Below, piece by piece: positions 42,204 to 51,268 of a stretch of 64,000 nt of DNA (within the stretch, counting starts at the first letter, position 1; each line of letters opens with the position of its first letter). This DNA comes from Chryseobacterium indologenes (GTDB lineage: Bacteria; Bacteroidota; Bacteroidia; Flavobacteriales; Weeksellaceae), in NCBI GenBank assembly GCA_002439165.1, contig DJTE01000018.1:62001-126000 (forward strand). Direction: 5' to 3'. The notes under the pieces are model-generated. The model was not told the DNA's origin and ran no database searches. It saw only the letters and a list, made by a program, of their open reading frames with translations. The translations under genes were made by a program, and so were the position numbers.

Positions 42204-42620
42204 ATGTCTCATCAAACAAAATTAACAGAGAATCAGACTATAAAAATACTGATGACTTATCTTGTAAAAAATGGATGGAAGATAGATAGTTATTGCCTGG
42301 GCCAAACGAAAGGATGCGATATAGTAGCTTCAAAAAATGAAAACATCATGCTGATGGAAGTGAAGGGCGCAAAAGCTGATGAAAACTCCCCTACTAAAAA
42401 AAGAAATTATTTTGACAGTGGCCAGATAAAGACACATTTCGGTAAAGCCATAGTAAAAATGCTGGAAGAAAGATTTAAAAATCCCGGAGTAATTTTAGCA
42501 ATAGTACATCCTGACGATGAAAATATCAGGAAAGCAATCGGACATCTGACCCCGCAACTAAAAGATTTGAATATGAGACACTATTGGGTTTCTGAGAATG
42601 GGGAAATAGTGATTGATTAA
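42204..42620 (+). CDS. Small PD-(D/E)XK nuclease-like protein
   Basis: 138 residues, a single domain. The pattern GCDIVASKNENIMLMEVKG gives the D and E-x-K of the restriction-endonuclease-like fold, preceded by an N-terminal helix (TENQTIKILMTYLVKNGWKI) and followed by helices and a strand (GVILAIVHPDDENIRKA). No signal and no methyltransferase or helicase beside it. It could be a nuclease or an inactive relative; all visible core residues look intact. Confidence 0.75.
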   Translation: MSHQTKLTENQTIKILMTYLVKNGWKIDSYCLGQTKGCDIVASKNENIMLMEVKGAKADENSPTKKRNYFDSGQIKTHFGKAIVKMLEERFKNPGVILAIVHPDDENIRKAIGHLTPQLKDLNMRHYWVSENGEIVID

Positions 42621-42815
42621 TTTTTTTACAGAATATTCACAAATAAGGGAGGCCATATTCTCCAACCAGGCAGTCCCGGAAACACAGCACTCTCCTGACC
42701 TGATAAAGTAAACTACTATTTTGCTCAAAAGCAAAACAGCACTCCATATCAAATATTTGCACAACACAAGCTTTACACGTAGATTTGAACTTTCAGAAAA
42801 TAAAAAACTAATACT

Positions 42816-44156
42816 ATGGGACTATTTGATTTTTTCAAAAGTAAGAAGCAGGGAATCGATCATGCAAAATTTAATTCGGATCAGTTTCAGAATGAAGCCT
42901 GTGCGCTGGCATTATGGAAACTGGAGGATCACAATATGCAGCCGGACATTGCCATTTCTGAACTGAAAAAAATAGGTTTGAATGATGAACAGGTCAACTT
43001 TATTCTTGAGAAAGTAAAGAGATTTATCGCTCAGGAAACCAATACTGATCATCCGCATCCTGAAGAACCGGGAATAGATGACATTAAATTCCGAAGTGAT
43101 GCGTATCAGAACGAAATATTAACCTATGCCCAAAATGTATATTTCCAAAATCATCATCAGTACGGAACAGTAAAAGACATCCTTCTGAAAGACGGACTGA
43201 ATACCAGCCAGGCAGACGAAATCATAAATAAACTCCAGGAAAGAAATGCGCAGATGGTGAATGAATTTCAGGAGAAACTTGATTCCGGAGAAATTACTGA
43301 GATTAAAATTAAGCCCAACCCCGATCATACCAAAGAAAACACAGGTCAGGACCAGGTAGACAGGTATATTGCCTATGGGGCCTATCAGATGGACCGGGGA
43401 GATCTGGATAACGCTCTCGAACTTTTCGAAAAAGCCATTGAGCTGGATGAAAACGCAACCCTAGCCTATGCCAATCTGGGGAAATTATATTCCTTGAAAA
43501 ACGACAATCTCAGGGCTTTGGAATTTATCAACAAAGCCCTGGAGACAGAGCCTTCCCATCCTCAGATTCTGGACAATAAAGTTGATGTGGCATATGAATT
43601 ACTGATGGAAAATAAGATCAGCGAATCAGGATTTATAGCGAATATTAAAGACGTTTTACAGAAAGATCCGGATAACCCTGCTTTAATTTATATGATCCAG
43701 TTCTATTTAAGGAATAACCAGATTGATCATGCCGTAGAATCTGTTGAGAAATTATTTCCAAAGTATTATTCTGAAGATATTACCATTCAGCTGATGGTTG
43801 ATACCTTCAACAGATTGTCTCCTGAACAGGCTTTAAAGCAATTTGATATTCTTGAAAGCAAGGTAAGTGAGGAAGCCAGATATCAGCTGCATTACAACAA
43901 AGGCTTATACCTGAAAGGAATCGGAAGATATGATGACGCGATCCGGGTGTACGACAATCTCAATAAAATCCAGGAGTTTTCATGGAGCTTTTACCAGATG
44001 GGAATCATGAAGAACCTTCAGGGAAAAACAGATGAATCTCTGGAACTGCTGAAAAAAACGTTCCATCTGGAGCCAGGACTTAAAGAAGATGCCAAAAATT
44101 TCCCACAGCTCCGGAATTTGTGGACGCATCCGGAATTTATAGAAATGACCAAGTAA
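42816..44156 (+). CDS. TPR protein with duplicated N-terminal helical module
   Basis: 446 residues, cytosolic. The first 140 residues contain two copies of a three-helix unit starting KFNSDQFQNEACALALWKLE and KFRSDAYQNEILTYAQNVYF, each ending in a DEQVNFILEK or SQADEIINKL helix, like a small UBA-type bundle. From about residue 185, TPRs follow (AYGAYQMDRGDLDNALELFE, LAYANLGKLYSLKNDNLRAL). The N-terminal motif duplication is clear; its role is unknown. Confidence 0.85.
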   Translation: MGLFDFFKSKKQGIDHAKFNSDQFQNEACALALWKLEDHNMQPDIAISELKKIGLNDEQVNFILEKVKRFIAQETNTDHPHPEEPGIDDIKFRSDAYQNEILTYAQNVYFQNHHQYGTVKDILLKDGLNTSQADEIINKLQERNAQMVNEFQEKLDSGEITEIKIKPNPDHTKENTGQDQVDRYIAYGAYQMDRGDLDNALELFEKAIELDENATLAYANLGKLYSLKNDNLRALEFINKALETEPSHPQILDNKVDVAYELLMENKISESGFIANIKDVLQKDPDNPALIYMIQFYLRNNQIDHAVESVEKLFPKYYSEDITIQLMVDTFNRLSPEQALKQFDILESKVSEEARYQLHYNKGLYLKGIGRYDDAIRVYDNLNKIQEFSWSFYQMGIMKNLQGKTDESLELLKKTFHLEPGLKEDAKNFPQLRNLWTHPEFIEMTK

Positions 44157-44260
44157 AACGCATTTATATGGAATATTAAAGTGTTTTTTCAACGAATTCA
44201 CTTCTATTGAAAAACAGGAATGTAAACCTATAATTTTATACCAACACAAAAAATAAAAAT

Positions 44261-44764
44261 ATGGCATGTTTAGGAGTACTTTTTTCTCTTGATGAAAAAA
44301 CGGTTTTAAAGCTGAAATCCTTTGAATCTGATGAGAAAAGATTAGAATTTTTACAGGAAGAAATCGAGGAAACCATTATGGGAACTGAACCGGAGCATTT
44401 TGCTGAACTCGACAAAGCCTGGGACGCATTACACAGAAGTTTAACGGATGGAAAACTTGAATGGGCAAATGGAACTTTCCCTCTCAGCCATATTATTCTC
44501 GGAGGTCAGCAGATTTATCATGAAGACGATTATATCATGTCTTTAAAGACTCCGGATCAGGTTGAAAAAATTGCCGAAGCAGTTGAAAAAATAACAGAAG
44601 AAAGCATGCGAAACGGCTATAATCAAATTAACAGCAACGACTATGGCTTCGATCTTACAGAGGACGATTTTGAATATACATGGACATCGTTTCAGAATTC
44701 TAAAGATTTCTGGAAAAACGCAGCTTCCGAGAAACGTTTTGTACTGTTCACTGTTGATCAATAA
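44261..44764 (+). CDS. DUF1877 (YfbM-like) family protein
   Basis: 167 residues. Matches the family in order: a cytosolic MACLGVLFSLDEKTVLKL start, the LDKAWDALHRSLTDG core that is the family hallmark, FPLSHIILGGQQIYHEDDYI, and a C-terminal YTWTSFQNSKDFWKNA. YfbM is of unknown activity in E. coli, but the family is common in polyimmunity loci. This gene stands after the TPR gene with about 100 bases between. Confidence 0.9.
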   Translation: MACLGVLFSLDEKTVLKLKSFESDEKRLEFLQEEIEETIMGTEPEHFAELDKAWDALHRSLTDGKLEWANGTFPLSHIILGGQQIYHEDDYIMSLKTPDQVEKIAEAVEKITEESMRNGYNQINSNDYGFDLTEDDFEYTWTSFQNSKDFWKNAASEKRFVLFTVDQ

Positions 44765-44798
44765 TAGAAAACCTCAGATGTAAGAATAAATATATCCT

Positions 44799-44828
44799 GC
44801 CGCCCAAAGTCACCCCACTTCGGAGAGC
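44799..44828. repeat. Degenerate REP-like trace (J)
   Basis: CGCCCAAAGTCACCCCACTT followed by CGGAG retains the layout of the hairpin repeat, but the arms are worn. Confidence 0.3.
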
Positions 44829-45012
44829 AAAGGGATTTGCCGAAATGACAAAGTAAAATTTTTCATTAATATAATAACCGCAGTAGATAGCCAGCTGATG
44901 ATTATAGGATGTACGGCCTTACAACAGCTTTAATTTATTTACTGATGGTATTAGTCAGAAGAAAGCAGGACTATTAATAACCGGAAATAATAACCATAAA
45001 AACCTATAATCA

Positions 45013-45717
45013 ATGAAAATCACAGCAACAGTTTTTGCATTAGCTTTATGCTCAACCTCATTATTGGCCCAGAATTCTGACATTAATAAAGCCAATACAA
45101 TTATCGAAAAAGCAATTCAGGCAAGAGGAGGAAAAGAACTCTTAAAAAGTATAAAAACCCTATATTCCAACTCAGAAACAGTAATGGACGGAAGAAATGT
45201 CAACTGGATAACCCGGGAAATGGCTCCCAATAAAGGAAGTTTTGAAATTGTATATCAGGGAAGGGTGGTATATAAATCTTTTTATGACGGGAAAAACGGC
45301 TATGATGTCATTAATGGAGAAAAGAAAGCAGCAGATCCGGAGCAGTTCAAGGATAAGAATTACAGAAAAAACATTATGAATGAACTGGATTATCTGGATA
45401 CTTCCTTATATAAACTGGAATATATGGGAGAAGAAAAAATAAATAATAAGGACTGCTATAAAATAAAAGCAACGCTGGCCAATGGAAAAGTATCTTATTT
45501 TTATTATGATAAGAGTACTTATTACATGATAAAGTCTGAAGTTATTGCCAGCCCGGAAAAAGATACATTTTCAACAGTTTTATTTGATGATTATAAAAAA
45601 TTCGGTGATCTGGTATATGAAACCAAACAAACCTATATTTCCGAAAATGGAGAACAGGTCGTGAAACTTGTTGATCTCTATTATAATAAGAAAATATCTG
45701 ATAAAGATTTTGAATAA
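45013..45717 (+). CDS. Secreted LolA-like / outer-membrane lipoprotein-sorting-like protein
   Basis: 234 residues. The signal peptide MKITATVFALALCSTSLLAQ ends in AQ. The mature part (ANTIIEKAIQARGGKELLKS, GSFEIVYQGRVVYKSFYDGK, VSYFYYDKSTYYMIKSEVIA) has the order of strands seen in LolA/LppX-like barrels that hold lipids or lipoproteins. This fold assignment is from the general pattern. The monocistronic context suggests an envelope protein. Confidence 0.75.
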   Translation: MKITATVFALALCSTSLLAQNSDINKANTIIEKAIQARGGKELLKSIKTLYSNSETVMDGRNVNWITREMAPNKGSFEIVYQGRVVYKSFYDGKNGYDVINGEKKAADPEQFKDKNYRKNIMNELDYLDTSLYKLEYMGEEKINNKDCYKIKATLANGKVSYFYYDKSTYYMIKSEVIASPEKDTFSTVLFDDYKKFGDLVYETKQTYISENGEQVVKLVDLYYNKKISDKDFE

Positions 45718-45791
45718 TTACAACGTAATATAGTTTCTGCTGCTTATCCCTTCATCGCAAAAATCTCCCGATCCCGAGCAATATATCATTT

Positions 45792-46352
45792 ATGAAAAAA
45801 ATTATTTTATCATTCGTTATTTTCTCCGTTACATTAAGCTGTTCCGGGAATCCGGAAAAAACCAGATCAATGGATTTCGGTGATTTTACCATTCAGGTTC
45901 CGGAGGGCTGGAAAGAGCTGAAACCCGAAACCATTGACAGCAATGCAGGAATAATGATCACAAAAAACAAAGACTCCGTTTTTTATGATTATGGCCCCTA
46001 TTCAAACTCCCTGGAAGAAAATCCGGTGATTATTTCCAGAAAAAATTTGAAAAAAATGCTCAGCGAACATCCCGAAACCGACACTACGGAGTTTTTTATT
46101 ATCAATGATGATGAAACGGCCAGCCCGGAAGATTTTATCAGAAATACAATAACCTATAAAAAGATTGACAGATATAATGCTAAGATATTAGAACCTAAAC
46201 AGACAGGAAAAGGTATGACCGGGATTTATATCGACAGTATCAGAAGCGGATCACTGGGAAAAATCAGATTTAATTTTTATGGCAAAAATTTATCACAGGA
46301 AAGCCAGACCGAACTGTTAAATGCCATCAATACTATAAAAGCCTCCCGGTAA
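45792..46352 (+). CDS. Unknown lipoprotein, 186 residues
   Basis: MKKIILSFVIFSVTLSCSGN is a lipoprotein signal with Cys in the lipobox. The mature domain (FGDFTIQVPEGWKELKPETI, GIMITKNKDSVFYDYGPYSN) has the opening of PsbP/Mog1-like small beta-alpha sandwich proteins, a type frequent among envelope immunity proteins. No named family. Confidence 0.75.
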   Translation: MKKIILSFVIFSVTLSCSGNPEKTRSMDFGDFTIQVPEGWKELKPETIDSNAGIMITKNKDSVFYDYGPYSNSLEENPVIISRKNLKKMLSEHPETDTTEFFIINDDETASPEDFIRNTITYKKIDRYNAKILEPKQTGKGMTGIYIDSIRSGSLGKIRFNFYGKNLSQESQTELLNAINTIKASR

Positions 46353-46380
46353 GCCCATTAAAAACCAAAACTCGAACGCG

Positions 46381-46650
46381 ATGATTAATATCACCCGAAG
46401 AATTTTACAATACAGGGAATGCTCCAGACAGCTTTGCAACAATTATTTCCGCCATGTCGAATGGAAAATAGGACAGCTGAAAACCACAGAAAATGATTTC
46501 AGACGGATGTCTTTTTTCGACTGGACATCCGAAAAAATCATGGAACTGCAATATGCAAGAGTCAGGCTTATCCATTCTGAAGAATTTCCGGAACTCGTGG
46601 GATATGATTTTCTGCCGGAAAACTTGAACTCAGAATTTTATACCGGATAA
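46381..46650 (+). CDS. Small unknown protein, 89 residues
   Basis: Cytosolic, aromatic and basic (RRILQYRECSRQLCNNYFRH, SFFDWTSEKIMELQYARVRL), with no family recognised. It precedes the L,D-transpeptidase gene by 50 bases and may be cotranscribed with it. Confidence 0.6.
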   Translation: MINITRRILQYRECSRQLCNNYFRHVEWKIGQLKTTENDFRRMSFFDWTSEKIMELQYARVRLIHSEEFPELVGYDFLPENLNSEFYTG

Positions 46651-46700
46651 AAACACAGAAAAATTATCATGACAAAGAAAAAAATAACAGGTTAACAGCC

Positions 46701-47189
46701 TTGCTGGCATTTTCAGGATTGATACTGTATTATTTTTATCCTGAAGCCAAACTTCCTCCCGGCACACAGGTCGATCAGCTGGTGGTTGACAAATCAGAAA
46801 GAAAGCTGATGGCTTACTCAAACGGAAAGCTGGTGAAGACCTACACTGTTTCATTGGGAGGACAGCCTGAGGGACATAAAGAATCCGAAGGAGACAAAAA
46901 AACACCTGAAGGGAATTACTTCATCAATGCCAAAAATCCCAACAGCGGCTATCATAAAAACCTGGGAATTTCTTATCCCAATAAAGAGGATATCAAAAAA
47001 GCAAAACAGCTCGGTCAGCCGGCAGGTGGTGACGTTAAAATACATGCGCTGAAAAACGGAAGAGGCTTTATCGGAAAACTTCACCGCTGGTCCGACTGGA
47101 CATTAGGCTGTATCGCAGTTACCAACGAAGAAATAGATGAACTGTACAGCTCAGTAAAAGTGGGAACTCCTATTGATATTAAACCATGA
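46701..47189 (+). CDS. L,D-transpeptidase (YkuD), start disrupted by a frameshift in an A7 run
   Basis: 162 residues from the only usable start, TTG 46701, which falls in the middle of a membrane anchor. ATG 46669 reads MTKKKITG and then stops. Adding one A to the A7 tract at 46678-46684 would give MTKKKNNRLTALLAFSG, a normal anchor in frame with the rest. The catalytic domain is intact: VDKSERKLMAYSNGKLVKTY, VKIHALKNGRGFIGKLHRW and the catalytic SDWTLGCIAVTN cysteine. L,D-transpeptidases cross-link peptidoglycan or attach proteins to it in the periplasm. Confidence 0.85.
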   Translation: MLAFSGLILYYFYPEAKLPPGTQVDQLVVDKSERKLMAYSNGKLVKTYTVSLGGQPEGHKESEGDKKTPEGNYFINAKNPNSGYHKNLGISYPNKEDIKKAKQLGQPAGGDVKIHALKNGRGFIGKLHRWSDWTLGCIAVTNEEIDELYSSVKVGTPIDIKP

Positions 47190-47431
47190 CAAAACAAAAT
47201 TGCCTTCTTTACATTTTTTTTCTCGTTGCTGTAAACGATTACTGATTGGATAGCAAGTATTATTTTTTAAAAGATACTGAATTTTGAATCCTATATTTAA
47301 AAAATTGATATAATGAAAGTAAAATGATTACCCAAAAAGGTAATTGACAACCCTCTGAGGATATTTTATTTTTACAATGAACGACAGCTGGTGATGCTGT
47401 TATCTTTTTAATTAAAAATAAAATTAATATC

Positions 47432-48169
47432 ATGGACAATTTAAACATTAACTCTGACATCTTTGAGCTTAATAATCAAAGTTTCTTGCCATCTGAAGAA
47501 AGATTACACATTTACAGAAAGCATGTATTATGCATTACTGATAATAAAGCACATAAAAAAAGTCCTTTTGAATTAGTGGTTGATGCATCAGAAGGATTTA
47601 TCCCCCTATGGGATGAAAATGTAACTTTAAATTGGAGGTTTGACAAATCAATACACCAATTTTTCAAAAACCCTGAACAGGCCAAAGCAGGAATAAAAAT
47701 GCTTTTTGCTGAAGCTATTTTAGCATGGGGAGATGCATGCCCTATTAAATTTTCAGAGAACAATGACCTTTGGGATTTTGAAATAACAATGCTGCCAGAC
47801 AGATGTAATGAAAATGGCTGTGTTCTGGCCTCGGCATTTTTTCCACAACAAGGTCAAAATAAACTGGCTATATATCCCCAATTATTTAATCAGTCTCAAC
47901 AGGAGCAAATAGAAACTCTTATTCATGAGTTAGGACATATTTTTGGACTCAGACATTTTTTCGCATTAACTCATGAACAGGAATGGGGAAGTGAAGTTTT
48001 CGGAAATCACGTTCCATTCACAATAATGAATTATGGCACTAAATCTATATTAACTCCTACTGACAAATCAGATCTCAAGGAATTATATAGATTGGTGTGG
48101 AGTAAAAAACTTACTAAAATAAATGGAACTGCTATAAAATTGTTTAAACCCTATCATGTAAAACAATAA
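47432..48169 (+). CDS. Matrixin-type (M10) zinc metalloprotease without signal peptide
   Basis: 245 residues. The metzincin zinc motif HELGHIFGLRH gives H165, E166, H169 and H175, with the Met-turn TIMNYG (M199) at the right distance. The N-terminal half lacks a signal peptide and any propeptide cysteine switch that I can see, so the enzyme is probably cytosolic or exported by an unknown route. The gene is AT-rich compared with its neighbours and has its own terminator, suggesting recent acquisition. It could be an effector or a processing enzyme; this is inference. Confidence 0.88.
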   Translation: MDNLNINSDIFELNNQSFLPSEERLHIYRKHVLCITDNKAHKKSPFELVVDASEGFIPLWDENVTLNWRFDKSIHQFFKNPEQAKAGIKMLFAEAILAWGDACPIKFSENNDLWDFEITMLPDRCNENGCVLASAFFPQQGQNKLAIYPQLFNQSQQEQIETLIHELGHIFGLRHFFALTHEQEWGSEVFGNHVPFTIMNYGTKSILTPTDKSDLKELYRLVWSKKLTKINGTAIKLFKPYHVKQ

Positions 48170-48207
48170 TGAAGGTATTTCCCTGTTAATCTTTTTTATT
48201 TTATATA

Positions 48208-48240
48208 ATAAATCCGTTCTAAAAGCAGAACGGATTTTCC
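48208..48240 (+). terminator. Rho-independent terminator after the matrixin gene
   Basis: AAATCCGTTCT (48210-48220) and AGAACGGATTT (48227-48237) form a perfect 11-bp stem around AAAAGC, followed by T. Confidence 0.85.
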
Positions 48241-48271
48241 TATTTTTACCACTGCAAAAAAGTAAACAGAC

Positions 48272-48859
48272 ATGAATATAGAAGCTAAAATTGATGAAGC
48301 CTTCAGAAATACATTTCTCCTGCCGAGAGAAAAAGCGGTTACCCTTTTCTTTATGGACGTTTTAAATTCAAAATACCGGTTCAGGGAAGACGATACCAAA
48401 ATTGAAGTGATCGGATTATATTATTATGCTTCAAGTCCATTAAGCTTTTTATTTGCCATGCCTCATTATGAATATTATTCCCAGGACAAAACAACCCATA
48501 TTGCAGAGCTTCATCTTGGAGAGCATTCGTTTGAAGATTACACACATTCGGATGTTGAGGAATTGGGCAGAAAAGTTCTGGATGAAAACAGGATTGATTA
48601 TTCAGCCTATCTTGATGAAGATGATGAGCTGGAGATTGCCAATTACTGGGAAAATCAAACCGGCCTGGAAAAAAACTTCCTCATGCACTGCTGGAAAAAC
48701 GCAAAAGAAAAAACAGGATCTAAAACTTTGGGATTCCTAGAATCTTCGGACGGTTCCGGCGGCACTTATGATGCAGATAACGGTTATGAGCTTCCTTTTG
48801 AAGTGGGTATTGATGAATATTTACAGGCTAATGGATTTCATTTAAAAAAAGAAAATTAA
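48272..48859 (+). CDS. Unknown cytosolic protein, 195 residues
   Basis: Acidic. It opens with a helix (NIEAKIDEAFRNTFLLPREK), then a strand-rich aromatic part (KIEVIGLYYYASSPLSFLFA), a very acidic linker (SAYLDEDDELEIANYWEN) and ends DEYLQANGFHLKKEN. No signal and no recognised family. Confidence 0.72.
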   Translation: MNIEAKIDEAFRNTFLLPREKAVTLFFMDVLNSKYRFREDDTKIEVIGLYYYASSPLSFLFAMPHYEYYSQDKTTHIAELHLGEHSFEDYTHSDVEELGRKVLDENRIDYSAYLDEDDELEIANYWENQTGLEKNFLMHCWKNAKEKTGSKTLGFLESSDGSGGTYDADNGYELPFEVGIDEYLQANGFHLKKEN

Positions 48860-48950
48860 AAAATTCGTTTTCAACCAATTAACACAGCTCAGAACTTGGG
48901 TAATAAATACTATCTTTAATGAATAAAACCGTTTTCTCAAAACAATATCC

Positions 48951-49709
48951 ATGAGAATCAATAGTAAAAAAACAGGCATTCTGTTGCTTTTTTTCATCAT
49001 TCTAAGCTGCGCTCCTAAAAAGTCCGATAACTTTAAAGCAAAGCAGGTATATCAGTCTGAACACCTGATCATTACCCAGATTTCGGAAAATGCATTTATT
49101 CATACCTCTTTTAAACAGACTAATGATTTCGGCAACGTTCCCTGCAACGGGCTGGTAGTGAAAGACAGTAATGAAACCATTGTTTTTGATACTCCCATCA
49201 ACGATAAAACTTCAGAAGAGCTCATCCGGTGGATCATCGGAACACTTCATTCTAAAATCAATGCTGTTGTACCTACTCACTTCCATGATGACAGTATGGG
49301 CGGGTTACAGGCTTTTCACAACCATCATATTCCTTCTTATGCCTATTCCAAAACCATTGAACTGGCCGGAGAAAATCATTTTACAGTACCTGAAAACAGT
49401 TTTAATGACTCTGTTGTGCTAAAAGCAGGCAATCGGAAAGTCATTGCCGGATTTTTCGGGGAAGGCCACACCAAAGATAATGCAGTCGGCTATTTTCCGG
49501 AAGAAAACATCCTGTTTGGGGGCTGTCTTTTAAAAGAACTTGAAGCCGGTAAAGGCTATCTGGGAGATGCCAATGTTTCAGCCTGGTCCGATACCGTTGA
49601 GAAAGTAAAAAAAGAATACCCTGATGTAAAGATTGTCATTCCGGGGCATGGAGAATATGGAGATCAAAAATTATTGGATTACACAATTAACCTGTTCAAA
49701 ACCAAATAA
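48951..49709 (+). CDS. Subclass B1 metallo-beta-lactamase, lipoprotein
   Basis: 252 residues. MRINSKKTGILLLFFIILSC is a lipoprotein signal (Cys20), so the enzyme is membrane-anchored. The B1 zinc ligands are in place: H110, H112 and D114 in THFHDDSMGG; H173 in GEGHTKDN; C192 in FGGCLLKE; H233 in IPGHG. B1 enzymes hydrolyse most beta-lactams including carbapenems in the periplasm; intrinsic B1 genes such as IND, BlaB and CIM are typical of Chryseobacterium-group bacteria. Its activity and spectrum cannot be read from sequence. It is embedded among unknown genes, not in a cassette. Confidence 0.93.
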   Translation: MRINSKKTGILLLFFIILSCAPKKSDNFKAKQVYQSEHLIITQISENAFIHTSFKQTNDFGNVPCNGLVVKDSNETIVFDTPINDKTSEELIRWIIGTLHSKINAVVPTHFHDDSMGGLQAFHNHHIPSYAYSKTIELAGENHFTVPENSFNDSVVLKAGNRKVIAGFFGEGHTKDNAVGYFPEENILFGGCLLKELEAGKGYLGDANVSAWSDTVEKVKKEYPDVKIVIPGHGEYGDQKLLDYTINLFKTK

Positions 49710-49793
49710 ACAGAACATCTTCACAACCAGTTATTTCAAATGAGTAACTGTGAACCTATAAACACATCATCAGAAAACACAAATATTTAAACA

Positions 49794-50204
49794 ATGAGCA
49801 CAGAATGTCCCACGGCTCCGGCCAATAAAAAAGAATACATTGCCGATATTGGGAAAATCCTGTTACAGAAGTATGGCAAACAAGAATACTATCCGCCGGA
49901 ACAGATAAAAGAAGCCCATGAAAAAAGCAAATGGAATGAAGGCTTTGATTTTTCCTGCTGGGCCATGAGTATATATTCTTCCCATTCCGATTTTACAGAC
50001 TATCACCAACAGACTGGTGAAGCATGCGATTACGCTGAAATGAAAACAGAAATGCTCCGGGGATTATCGGTTTCCGGCAGTTCAGAAATTCCGGATCTTC
50101 CCAATGCGGATATCGATTCCTCATGGCTGGATTTTGGAGAAATACTCGGAAATATATTTGAAGGAATCGGAGATTTCATAGGCGGAATCTTTGATGGTCT
50201 TTAA
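49794..50204 (+). CDS. Unknown small acidic protein, 136 residues
   Basis: The protein begins MSTECPTAPANKKEYIADIG. It has a helical domain (HEKSKWNEGFDFSCWAMSIY and DYHQQTGEACDYAEMKTEM) and ends with a Gly/Phe/Ile-rich amphipathic segment (FGEILGNIFEGIGDFIGGIF). No signal peptide. No family is recognised. Confidence 0.7.
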   Translation: MSTECPTAPANKKEYIADIGKILLQKYGKQEYYPPEQIKEAHEKSKWNEGFDFSCWAMSIYSSHSDFTDYHQQTGEACDYAEMKTEMLRGLSVSGSSEIPDLPNADIDSSWLDFGEILGNIFEGIGDFIGGIFDGL

Positions 50205-50290
50205 GCATTCTCACAGAGAAATCTCTTTGAAAAAGGTGGAATATATGAATGGGAAGAGAAATTTAATCATGACCTGAATTCTGATACAAA

Positions 50291-50800
50291 ATGAAACAAT
50301 TCGTTAATTTTATCCTGATTATCGTCATTTCAGCTCTTTCCGCAGGAGTTTACGGAATACTGCATGATCAGATCACCTACTCTATTTCACCTGAATATTA
50401 TACCTTACTGAAGTTTCAGCAGTTCGGGTTTGAATACCTCGATCTGAATATCAGGATAAAAGCAGGAATCATCGGATTTTTAGCAACCTGGTGGGTCGGA
50501 TTATTCTTAGGAATAGCCTATGCTTTTGTCTCCTTATTTCTTGATCCTGAAAAAACTCTGAAAGTAACTGTAAAATCAGTACTGATCAATATCTGCATCA
50601 CCTTTATTGCAGGAATCCTGGGATATGGGTATGCCGTTCTGTTTTTATCAGCAGAAAACACCAACTGGTATATCCCGGCAGGAACTAAAAACATCCGGAA
50701 CTTTATCAGTGTAGGCTCCATTCATAATTTCGGATATATGGGGGGAGTATCGGGAATGGTCGCCGGAATAATTTATCAGATAAAAAAAGCAAAAAACTAA
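50291..50800 (+). CDS. Membrane protein with four transmembrane segments
   Basis: 169 residues. Membrane segments: FVNFILIIVISALSAGVYGI, IIGFLATWWVGLFLGIAYAF, VLINICITFIAGILGYGYAV, and GYMGGVSGMVAGIIYQI. A soluble stretch lies between the first two. No family is recognised. The next gene begins 9 bases later. Confidence 0.75.
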   Translation: MKQFVNFILIIVISALSAGVYGILHDQITYSISPEYYTLLKFQQFGFEYLDLNIRIKAGIIGFLATWWVGLFLGIAYAFVSLFLDPEKTLKVTVKSVLINICITFIAGILGYGYAVLFLSAENTNWYIPAGTKNIRNFISVGSIHNFGYMGGVSGMVAGIIYQIKKAKN

Positions 50801-50809
50801 AATCTATTC

Positions 50810-51268
50810 ATGGAACGCCACCACAGAAAATTTAATGAAATTGCCACACTCCTGCAGACTAAACTGGGAGACAAAATCAAAATTTCCGAAGAACACGGAA
50901 ATAAAATTCTGGAATTAACAGGTACACCCTATTGGCTGATGACTGATCACTCCGAATTTACAGTCGGTTATGGTATGAGCCATACCCATTTCAGTGACCA
51001 ATACCAGAATCTTGAAGACGGAATAGCTCAGGCTTTCGACCTGCTGACCAACCCCATCAGAACCACCGAATATATAAAAGGAAATACCGTTTTTAAAACA
51101 ACCGTTGAAATAGAATTTCCCAACTCGCAATATGTGAATATCGGCACAACTTCCCTCCTGTTTTACCCATTCTGGAAAAAAACAAAAATTGAAATATCCA
51201 TCTCAGAAAAAATGATTGAAAAAAAAGAAATTGAGGAAGAAGTCAACCGCATTCTGAATGAAAAATAA
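50810..51268 (+). CDS. Unknown cytosolic protein, 152 residues
   Basis: Mostly beta strands (KIKISEEHGNKILELTGTPY, FTVGYGMSHTHFSDQYQNLE, TVFKTTVEIEFPNSQYVNIG) with a charged C-terminal helix (MIEKKEIEEEVNRILNEK). Downstream of the membrane-protein gene with 9 bases between, so probably one unit. No family is recognised. Confidence 0.72.
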   Translation: MERHHRKFNEIATLLQTKLGDKIKISEEHGNKILELTGTPYWLMTDHSEFTVGYGMSHTHFSDQYQNLEDGIAQAFDLLTNPIRTTEYIKGNTVFKTTVEIEFPNSQYVNIGTTSLLFYPFWKKTKIEISISEKMIEKKEIEEEVNRILNEK

